Origin: Runella aurantiaca | GTDB lineage: Bacteria; Bacteroidota; Bacteroidia; Cytophagales; Spirosomataceae | DNA: 64,000 nt | Assembly: GCF_003339505.1 (NCBI RefSeq) | Contig: NZ_QPIW01000029.1 | Coordinates: forward strand, 1 to 64,000 | Direction: 5' to 3' | In this document: positions 48,401 to 54,137 of the stretch, piece after piece | How positions within the stretch are numbered: the stretch's first letter is position 1 | How the letters are laid out: every line of letters starts with the position of its first letter | Program-made: the position numbers and the translations under genes | Notes under the pieces: generated by a model | What the model saw: the letters and a program-made list of their open reading frames with translations, nothing else | What the model was told of the DNA's origin: nothing | Databases searched by the model: none

Positions 48401-48741
48401 GTGAGTTTACGTTGCATTACCTCCCAAGCGAGGCACAGGTATCCAAAATCTTCGCTCTTCACATCGCCGACGTTACCCAAGATGGCAAGCCCGACATTTT
48501 GTTAGGCGGTAATTTTTACAACGTCAGCACCTACCAAGGTCGCTACGACGCAAGTTATGGACTGATATTGGAAAACAACTTTGCCAAAGCCAAAGGGCAG
48601 TTTACCCCATTATTGCCTACCAGCTCAGGCTTTTTATTAACGGGAGAAGTGCGTGATATTCAGCCAATTCGCAGCGGTGGAGCTACTCGATTTTTGGTAT
48701 CGCGTAGCGGCGCTGACCTGTTGATGTTTAAAACTAAATAA
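45403..48741 (+). CDS. large FG-GAP/VCBS-repeat lipoprotein with ASPIC/UnbV domain (paralog 2)
   Basis: About 1112 residues, clearly paralogous to the preceding gene in length, domain order and many segments (FYNGGGVAVGDVNNDG, YDHDGDLDMYLLN, ADINNDGLLDMVTVDM). Lipobox Cys lies in FLTNCSK. Two calcium-loop-rich FG-GAP halves enclose the ASPIC/UnbV domain (FGIGAKVYL, FGLGKA, VVIWPT). The ATG at 45403 is preferred; a GTG at 45400 also opens the frame. The stop is 5 bp before the next possible start (TTG of the ATP-grasp gene), suggesting coupling. Confidence 0.85.
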   Translation: MKKMKGNTWGVLIFSLFFLTNCSKNSNNSADGPALFEQIAPEKSGVTFANIVRDTRELNILDYLYFYNGGGVAVGDVNNDGLSDVFFVSNQQKNHLYLNKTKTGSGIKMEDVSEKANIGGSANWKTGVTMADVNGDGWLDIYVCAVSNYKSFKGHNELFINNQDGTFSEKSKEYGLDFQGFSTQAAFFDYDHDGDLDMYLLNHAVHTSISYDRVNVRALERDELAGDYLFRNDGKTFTNVSIKAGIYAAPQGYGLGISVGDLNNDGWEDIYVANDFHEDDYYYINQKDGTFKEALREHFTHTSKFSMGNDMADINNDGLLDMVTVDMYPQDPKVEKSSMGEDPLDVYLYKLQFGYYNQYTRNTLQLNLGGERFSDIGAMSGISATDWSWSPLLADYDNDGIKDLFISNGIERRPNDLEYIKYVSNPMVEIMLEKGKKSDKEALDKMPNGRWHNYLYKGSDSLLFEDKSLAWGFKEFNCANGAAYADLDNDGDLELITNNLNAPAGIYENKADELFKNAFLKVKLQGQKGNGFGIGAKVYLKTNGKWLYQHNMPTRGFMSSVEPWLTFGLGKAASIDSLVVIWPTQKAQILTNVKSNQTLTLQQEAATSQWNLPAGKAPIFEDVTKQYPVDFVHKENEYYDFTREPLMPFKISTEGPKMAVGDVNGDGLDDFYVGGPKYQAGKLFIQKTDGQFTESKQGAFLTDTLCEDIDASFLDVDGDKDLDLYVVSGGNEFFAQDEPLLDRLYFNDGKGNFARNRAALPKFYGNKSCVKAGDVDKDGDLDLFVGGRIVAFHYGQIPDSYLLINNGKGIFTDQTDKLAPELRKAGMITDAAWADIDNDEDVDLVIVGDWMGITVFENDKSSFDVKHTSLEDKKGFWQTIKPADLDGDGDIDFVVGNLGTNSKFRRHTDAKLRMYAGDFLKSGAKYDQILAYGEGDEFYPVASKDELGKTLPFLNKRFPNNKDFAGNTLGKIFKSAELNAAEEREVNIFESVWIENMGKGEFTLHYLPSEAQVSKIFALHIADVTQDGKPDILLGGNFYNVSTYQGRYDASYGLILENNFAKAKGQFTPLLPTSSGFLLTGEVRDIQPIRSGGATRFLVSRSGADLLMFKTK

Positions 48742-48746
48742 TCGTA

Positions 48747-49835
48747 TTGACGCCGCAAAACATCCTTATTTTGGGGGCAAGAGCGCCCATTGCCCTTGAG
48801 ATGGCGCGGAGCTTTGGCAAACAAGGCCACCGCGTCATCATGGCAGATTCGTTGCGGTTTACCTTGGCGCGGTGGAGCAAATACGTGGCGACTTATTACC
48901 ATTTACCACCGCCCGCTTACGCGTTTGAAGCATTTCAGGAAAAACTCAGGCAAATCATCATTGACGAAAAAATAGACCAGTGCCTCCCCACTTGTGAGGA
49001 GGCTTTTTTCGTGGCCATGTCCAAAGATTCCTTGCCTTGTCAAGTCTGGACTTCTGGCATTGAATTGATGCACCAACTCCACCGAAAAGATACCTTTATT
49101 GAATTGTCTAAAGGATTTTTTGCCATACCTGATACAATAAATGCGGCGGATTTTAACGATTATGAAAATGCTAATGCCTACGTTTTTAAGCCCATTTATT
49201 CCCGCTTTGCCAATTTTACGCTCCTTCGACCGACGGTTACACAGATAAAGCAAATCTCTGATTCAACAGCGTGGGTAGCTCAACGATTTATCAGCGGCAA
49301 AGAGGTCTGCGTTTATTCCATTTGGGCCCACGGAAACCTAAAAGCCCTTACAATTTATCACCCTAAATACCGCGTCGGAAAAGGCTCAGGAATTTATTTT
49401 GAACCCGTCACTCATCAAGCACTTATCTCTTCCATCAAACGATTTGGGGAAGCGATTGGTTATCATGGCCAATTAAGTTTTGATTTTATCATTCAGCCCG
49501 ACGGTACGCCTGTGGTGCTGGAATGCAACCCGCGCGGCATCAGCGGGGCGCATTTGATTGGCACTGATTTGGCGCGCTGTTTTCTGGATGATTCTTTCCA
49601 ACTTCTCAATCCGAGCCAAAAGCACATGGCCGTCAAATTTGCTTTTCTGATTACGCAGCCGCACCGGATGTTGAATCGGGATTTTTACCGAGCCAACGAC
49701 GTGATTTTCAACGGCGATGACTCCTTACCGTTGTTTTTACAACCGTTGAGTTTGGTAGAACTCTTAAAAATCAAGTTCTTGCAAAACAAAACGCTGTTAC
49801 AGGCTTCTACTCAGGATATTGAGTGGAATGGATAA
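48747..49835 (+). CDS. ATP-grasp ligase-like protein
   Basis: A 362-residue ATP-grasp protein of the carbamoyl-phosphate synthase/biotin-carboxylase-like type. The N-terminal pre-ATP-grasp Rossmann fold (NILILGARAPIALEMARSFG) must be included, so translation probably starts at the TTG at 48747, because the first ATG (residue 19) would cut into it. Later motifs are VFKPIYSRF (ATP Lys), QRFISGKEVCVYS and the metal-binding ECNPRG. It should couple a carboxylate to an amine or thiol, or add carbamoyl, at the cost of ATP. Substrate unknown. It lies 5 bp behind the FG-GAP gene. Confidence 0.78.
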   Translation: MTPQNILILGARAPIALEMARSFGKQGHRVIMADSLRFTLARWSKYVATYYHLPPPAYAFEAFQEKLRQIIIDEKIDQCLPTCEEAFFVAMSKDSLPCQVWTSGIELMHQLHRKDTFIELSKGFFAIPDTINAADFNDYENANAYVFKPIYSRFANFTLLRPTVTQIKQISDSTAWVAQRFISGKEVCVYSIWAHGNLKALTIYHPKYRVGKGSGIYFEPVTHQALISSIKRFGEAIGYHGQLSFDFIIQPDGTPVVLECNPRGISGAHLIGTDLARCFLDDSFQLLNPSQKHMAVKFAFLITQPHRMLNRDFYRANDVIFNGDDSLPLFLQPLSLVELLKIKFLQNKTLLQASTQDIEWNG

Positions 49836-49850
49836 CCCGAGCGTTTTTAG

Positions 49851-49858
49851 TATATTTG
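49851..49858 (+). promoter_or_regulatory. Bacteroidota -7 promoter element for the antitoxin-like gene
   Basis: TATATTTG is an exact TAnnTTTG match 18 bp before the ATG at 49877. It supports the short 52-residue protein rather than the longer frame beginning at 49823. Confidence 0.5.
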
Positions 49859-49876
49859 TACAAAAAACACAAAATT

Positions 49877-50035
49877 ATGACCGTCATTATTAAACCCAAT
49901 GACTCAAAAGCTGAAATTGAAAAACAGCTAAAAAAGTTGAAACCCGGCAAAGGCTTCAATACAAAAAAATATTTCGGTAAAATCAAATGGGGGCAAGATG
50001 CCGTTGAATATCAGCGAGAATTACGAGAAGAATAA
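49877..50035 (+). CDS. small antitoxin-like protein (VapB-type candidate)
   Basis: A 52-residue protein (MTVIIKPNDSKAEIEKQLKK at the start). It is basic, with a short N-terminal strand and helix and a C-terminal tail ending in YQRELREE. The shape and the immediate downstream ATG encoding a PIN-like start (FADTN) resemble the antitoxin genes that precede VapC toxins in Bacteroidota. A -7 promoter element sits 18 bp upstream. Identification as antitoxin is inference from size, tail and neighbour. Confidence 0.6.
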   Translation: MTVIIKPNDSKAEIEKQLKKLKPGKGFNTKKYFGKIKWGQDAVEYQRELREE

Positions 50036-50098
50036 ATGGATACAATTTTTGCTGATACCAATAGTCTCATCAGAACCCAGCTTGAAGAGCAACGCTAG
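50036..50098 (+). pseudogene. truncated PIN-domain toxin (VapC) remnant
   Basis: The ATG directly follows the antitoxin-like stop. The first 12 codons (MDTIFADTNSLI) match the start of PIN-domain toxins, where the Asp of DTN is the first catalytic residue. After that the reading frame runs only to residue 20 and stops at 50096-50098, abutting the next gene's ATG. The rest of a PIN domain is missing, so the toxin must be inactive if this reading is right. Confidence 0.5.
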
Positions 50099-51214
50099 AT
50101 GATCAAGTGGCTGCTTCCTTCGCAAATTCCTAACCCGCAGATACGGGTATGGGGAGAATTGTTTGAGCAGCATCCGTCCCAACAACTCATTGAAAACGTT
50201 CGTACAGATTTTCGCCTTTTATCCATCAACGACCGCTGGTTTCTGCCCGTCACCATCAACGATACGGAGTTTGATAATTCTTACGTATGCTCTCCCTACA
50301 CCGCTTGCGTATCCTACTCAATTGAAGAACTTGACCGAAATATCCGAAATCCCTTTCTGAATAAATCGTTGAATCTGCTCCTGAAAGGCACGTCTAATTG
50401 GCTGATTCGCAACGAAATCAATAAAACCATTCATGTTAATAATTTTCTACTTTCCACCAACCCTTACCCCGATTGGCACGGAATTTATTTACCGCAAATT
50501 GTTCGTTTTCTGACCGAACAATTCCCGCAACACACCCTCATTTTTAGGTCACTCAACCAAGTTCAACATTCTCTTTTACTGCACGAATTTGAACGATACG
50601 GGTTTCGAACTGGCGCTAGTCGGCAGGTGTATTATTTTCACCCAAACGCCCAAACCTGGTCTAAGCACAACAACATTGGCAATGACCGCCGACTGGTACA
50701 AAAATCTGAACTGACTTATGTCTCACCCGCAGAAATAGGTGAGTATGTTTCGCAAATCAGAGAACTTTACAATCAATTATACATCCAAAAATACTCCCAA
50801 CACAATCCACGCTTTACGGAATTGTTTTTTGAGAAAGCATTTTCCAATCAACTTTTTCGGTTTGAAGGATACCGCAACGACGAAGGGCTATTGAAATCTG
50901 TGGTGGGTTTGTTTGAATTAAACGGCACTATCACTTCCCCCATCGTGGGTTATGACACATCCGAAAGTCCGAAAAAAGGGCTTTATATCCAAGCCATTGA
51001 TTTGATTTTCAGGCGAATGCACCAAACTGGCCACGTACTGAATCTAAGTTCTGGGGCGGCATCTTTCAAGCGATTACGCGGCGGGCAGGGCCATTTGGAG
51101 TATTCAGCCATTTATTTCAACCATTTGCCGCACGCCCGTCAGCAAATGTGGAAAACGCTGTTATATTTACTCAACAAAATCGGTATTCCGTTGCTTGAAA
51201 AATATGAGTTATAG
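50099..51214 (+). CDS. GNAT-like acyltransferase-fold protein
   Basis: A 371-residue cytoplasmic protein without signal peptide. The C-terminal half (ELYNQLYIQKYSQHNPRF, GLLKSVVGLFELNG, KKGLYIQAIDLIFRRM, NLSSGAASFKRLRGG) resembles the acyl-CoA N-acyltransferase fold. No exact acetyl-CoA loop can be confirmed, and the family is unclear. Its stop overlaps an ATG (51204) that probably began the ancestral Rieske gene. It lies between ATP-grasp and Rieske genes, suggesting one biosynthetic cluster. Function unknown beyond a possible acyl or amide transfer. Confidence 0.6.
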   Translation: MIKWLLPSQIPNPQIRVWGELFEQHPSQQLIENVRTDFRLLSINDRWFLPVTINDTEFDNSYVCSPYTACVSYSIEELDRNIRNPFLNKSLNLLLKGTSNWLIRNEINKTIHVNNFLLSTNPYPDWHGIYLPQIVRFLTEQFPQHTLIFRSLNQVQHSLLLHEFERYGFRTGASRQVYYFHPNAQTWSKHNNIGNDRRLVQKSELTYVSPAEIGEYVSQIRELYNQLYIQKYSQHNPRFTELFFEKAFSNQLFRFEGYRNDEGLLKSVVGLFELNGTITSPIVGYDTSESPKKGLYIQAIDLIFRRMHQTGHVLNLSSGAASFKRLRGGQGHLEYSAIYFNHLPHARQQMWKTLLYLLNKIGIPLLEKYEL

Positions 51215-51345
51215 CGAAAACACCTGGTGGCCGCTTAAGCATCAGGCGTCCGACGGTTTTGAACCGTCAGACGCCCAGTGTTCAAAAGTTAGTCAAAACC
51301 CTTGCTGCCCATGACATACTACCACCAAAATACCTGGTGGCCGCT
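51204..51345 (+). repeat. duplicated start of the Rieske gene with hairpin insertion
   Basis: The ATG at 51204 opens a frame reading MSYSENTWWPL, nearly the same as the Rieske start MTYYHQNTWWPL at 51311. ACCTGGTGGCCGCT is identical at 51222-51235 and 51332-51345, 110 bp apart. Between them lies the hairpin 51245-51275 (14-bp arms with one mismatch, loop TTG). The first copy stops at 51311-51313. An insertion with duplication appears to have displaced the original start. Confidence 0.7.
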
Positions 51346-52288
51346 GGGGTTTGAGCGTGATTTCAAGGCCAATCAGCCCCATCCTGTTTCGTCGCCTTTT
51401 GGTGCGTTGGTTATTTACAAAACCCATAACCATTGGGCGGGATTTAAGGATATTTGTCCGCACCGTGGTGCGCCGTTGTCGCAGGGCTGGCTGCAAAACG
51501 GTGAATTGGTTTGCCCGTATCACGGCTGGTGTTTTAACCATAAAGGCAAAAATACATTTGTACCCGTCATCAACAAGGCCACCGATGCTGCGTTGGAGTG
51601 TATTTCGCTTCGCGTAGAGGGTGGTATTGTATGGGCAACCACTTCTGACACTGCACCATTCCCTGCCATTTCAGCCTTAACGCAAGATGTAATCCTAGGC
51701 GGAAACACCACCGCAAACTTGCTCAATACGTTGGAGAATTTTTTAGAAGGCAGCCATACACACTACGTACACAACGGTTTTATTCGTTCAGAAAACACAA
51801 AACGGTCGCCTCTCAAAGCGCGTCTTTTCCCCCAATCTAATGGTTTTAAGGTAGTGTATGAAGCCGAACCCGCCAAAGGACTACTCACTAAACTATTGCC
51901 CAAAAACTACCAACTTCTGACCCCAACGGCGCATTATATTTATCCCAACATCGCGGTTTTGGAATACCTCACCCAAGACCAACAGCCGTTGATTAGAATT
52001 GAAGCTTGTCTCAATGAATCCAAAGCGGGATGTACTTATGCCGCACGGGTATTTCTGCTGCGTCCTTGGTTGCGTTTTTTTGGAAAATGGGTCGTAAAAA
52101 AGCTATTCGGAATCATTATCCAGCAAGACAAGCGCATCCTAGAAATGCAGAAAAACAACCTAGATAACTTCCCGCAACGTAGTTTTGTGTCTACATCGGC
52201 CGATACCGTTGGTAAAGAGTTGTATTTTTGGTTGTATCAACCCCATCAAAAGGCATCAGAAATCGTTGATTTTGAGGTGTATTGGTAA
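51311..52288 (+). CDS. Rieske [2Fe-2S] aromatic-ring-hydroxylating-type oxygenase
   Basis: A 325-residue oxygenase. The Rieske motif pair CPHRGAPL and CPYHGWCF (two Cys, two His; about residues 47-70) binds the [2Fe-2S] cluster. Further on, ENFLEGSHTHYVH supplies the mononuclear-iron facial-triad candidate residues (Glu/His/His). The size is typical of single-component Rieske oxygenases. It should oxidise or demethylate an organic substrate with an unknown reductase. The ATG at 51311 is used, with a duplicated start upstream. Last gene of the ATP-grasp/GNAT/Rieske set. Confidence 0.85.
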   Translation: MTYYHQNTWWPLGFERDFKANQPHPVSSPFGALVIYKTHNHWAGFKDICPHRGAPLSQGWLQNGELVCPYHGWCFNHKGKNTFVPVINKATDAALECISLRVEGGIVWATTSDTAPFPAISALTQDVILGGNTTANLLNTLENFLEGSHTHYVHNGFIRSENTKRSPLKARLFPQSNGFKVVYEAEPAKGLLTKLLPKNYQLLTPTAHYIYPNIAVLEYLTQDQQPLIRIEACLNESKAGCTYAARVFLLRPWLRFFGKWVVKKLFGIIIQQDKRILEMQKNNLDNFPQRSFVSTSADTVGKELYFWLYQPHQKASEIVDFEVYW

Positions 52289-52293
52289 ATAAT

Positions 52294-52962
52294 TTAGTTT
52301 AATGACGGATTTTGAGGCGTTTTTGGAAATGTAGATTTTGAGGCAAAAATCAATACGTGGACCACTAAACCCAGTACAATCAGCAAAGACAGTTCAAATC
52401 GGTTTTGAGAAGCCGAGCCAAGAACGATTTGTCGCGAGCTGTTGGCCACCTTTTCCCCCTCTGAAATTTGAATATTGGATAGAAGATTCAGGTCATTTGA
52501 CATCACATAAAATGACTTATTCAACACTTTTTTGGCGTTTACAATGTCTGTTACTCCATCATTTTGGTAAAAATAACGCTTTTCCAACCGCAAATCTTCG
52601 GCCACGTGAAATTTGAATTTGCGGAAAATAACCTCCTCCGCAGGCGTTAGTTTGGTTTTTTCAAATTCATGAATTAGCGCATTAATCGCCTCATTATGCC
52701 GAGAAAGTTGCCCTTTAATCTGATTTACATCCTCATACGCCACACAGCCATCAATGACAATCTTCTTATCTGATAAGTGGTGATAGAATTTATAAATGTA
52801 GCTTTCTGCCAGCAGCCGGTCCTCATAAACCGTAGAAAACGCCTCGCCTAACTCCGTAAAACTTTGTTTATCAAGTAGATTTTTGACAAATAACAATCCA
52901 AAAATAACCGTTAATAGCACGGCGATTTTTAATTTTTGTTGCAAACTATACGCCCATTTCAT
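52294..52962 (-). CDS. membrane protein with 4-helix-bundle MCP-type sensor domain
   Basis: A 222-residue protein with two transmembrane helices (about residues 12-30 and 192-208) flanking an extracytoplasmic helical domain of about 160 residues. This is the layout of the four-helix-bundle sensor of chemoreceptors. No signalling domain follows the second helix, only about 15 residues, so it may be a truncated or accessory sensor. Single gene, convergent with the Rieske gene. Function unknown. Confidence 0.6.
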   Translation of the reverse strand: MKWAYSLQQKLKIAVLLTVIFGLLFVKNLLDKQSFTELGEAFSTVYEDRLLAESYIYKFYHHLSDKKIVIDGCVAYEDVNQIKGQLSRHNEAINALIHEFEKTKLTPAEEVIFRKFKFHVAEDLRLEKRYFYQNDGVTDIVNAKKVLNKSFYVMSNDLNLLSNIQISEGEKVANSSRQIVLGSASQNRFELSLLIVLGLVVHVLIFASKSTFPKTPQNPSLN

Positions 52963-53066
52963 GGTGAGAAAGGTTAAAAAGTGCGACGAATCAATTCTAG
53001 GAGCTATTTTTCAAAGATACAAAATCTGTATTAAACCCAAGGAAAACGTTTTGGATAAAATCACCG

Positions 53067-53074
53067 TATATTTG
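53067..53074 (+). promoter_or_regulatory. Bacteroidota -7 promoter element for the lipoprotein at 53101
   Basis: TATATTTG is an exact TAnnTTTG match 26 bp before the ATG. A TTTTGG lies only 13 bp upstream, too close for the usual -33 spacing. A GGGGAG directly touches the ATG and is badly placed for a Shine-Dalgarno site. Confidence 0.5.
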
Positions 53075-53100
53075 TAAAAACCATTATCTATTTCGGGGAG

Positions 53101-54099
53101 ATGAAACAGTGGCTAAAAGTAGGAATGTGGCTGGGAATTGCCGCCATGACGGGATGCGATTTGATATTGCCCAAAGCCGAGAGAACCAAAGACAATCAGG
53201 CAACAACGGGAAAATGTCTGCCCGACCAACCAGTTTCTTTTTTGGAAGAAACCAACACCGAACGGGGATTTTATAACCCCAAAGACAGCCTTTATTACGG
53301 CACCATCGTTTACGGCGTTTTTTACCGGGGCGGAATTACGAATCCATGTGAGTTGGTAAAACGCCCGTTTTCCTATAAAAATGTTATTTCACGGAAATTC
53401 AAAGTCGTTTGGGAAGGCCCCAAAGGCGTTACTTCCGACCGTCAAGCCACGCGAGCATTGATTCGTTTTACGGACAAAGGCTATCAGGATGACATAGATC
53501 GGGACTTACCGAAGCCCGATACGCTTTATCCTTTTCCGTACGAAATCACCGTCAAAGAAGATTCAGGTTACGTGACCCTGCCCACCGCCCGCGAGTACAA
53601 ATTAGCCCTTCGAAAAGGCTATTCTGGCTTACTCAACGAAGTTAAGTGCGCGGAGGTAAGTCTTTCAACAACGCCTACTTTTGATACACAACGCATTATT
53701 TTGGAAAATGCTGCCACGGCCAGCTGGTCGCCACGAATCATTTTCAAAGCCGCCGATTTTGCTCCCAACGTTGAATACATCGTTGTGCGTGAAAAGGAAT
53801 GTGCTACATGCGACGTTCCCACGCCTACCCTCACCGCTTCTACCACCACGGTTGGAAAAGGAGAGGAAACAATTCTCTATTTTTCAGGATGTCCCGTGGT
53901 AGATGGGGCCCAAGGGCCCTTGGAATGGTTTTCACAAACCGATGGGAATGCCAAAGAATTGGTCCAACGCTTCAGCTATTCGGCCCGCAATGAGCGCCGA
54001 TTTTATCCCCAAGTGACCACCACTTACTACCTGCGCTGCCAAGGAGATTGGTTTTGTAAACCCCAAAAAGAAGTAAGTATTCGGATAGAAGTAAAATAG
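53101..54099 (+). CDS. hypothetical lipoprotein
   Basis: A 332-residue lipoprotein with a hydrophobic leader and lipobox MTGC (Cys near 19). The mature part is beta-rich with several Cys pairs (CATC near 236, CPVV near 263, CQGDWFC near 317) and a C-terminal Ig-like domain (PTLTASTTTVGKGEETIL, FYPQVTTTYYLRC). No family was recognised. A good -7 promoter element lies upstream and a convergent hairpin follows. Function unknown. Confidence 0.6.
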   Translation: MKQWLKVGMWLGIAAMTGCDLILPKAERTKDNQATTGKCLPDQPVSFLEETNTERGFYNPKDSLYYGTIVYGVFYRGGITNPCELVKRPFSYKNVISRKFKVVWEGPKGVTSDRQATRALIRFTDKGYQDDIDRDLPKPDTLYPFPYEITVKEDSGYVTLPTAREYKLALRKGYSGLLNEVKCAEVSLSTTPTFDTQRIILENAATASWSPRIIFKAADFAPNVEYIVVREKECATCDVPTPTLTASTTTVGKGEETILYFSGCPVVDGAQGPLEWFSQTDGNAKELVQRFSYSARNERRFYPQVTTTYYLRCQGDWFCKPQKEVSIRIEVK

Positions 54100-54130
54100 T
54101 TGGAAGCTATTGGTTATCAATAGCCTCCAA
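54100..54130. terminator. convergent hairpin terminator (lipoprotein / RNase R)
   Basis: TTGGAAGCTATTG (54100-54112) pairs with CAATAGCCTCCAA (54118-54130) with one mismatch. It lies between two converging genes, so it could serve both. T-runs are short, making it a moderate call. Confidence 0.5.
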
Positions 54131-54137
54131 CGTCTCG

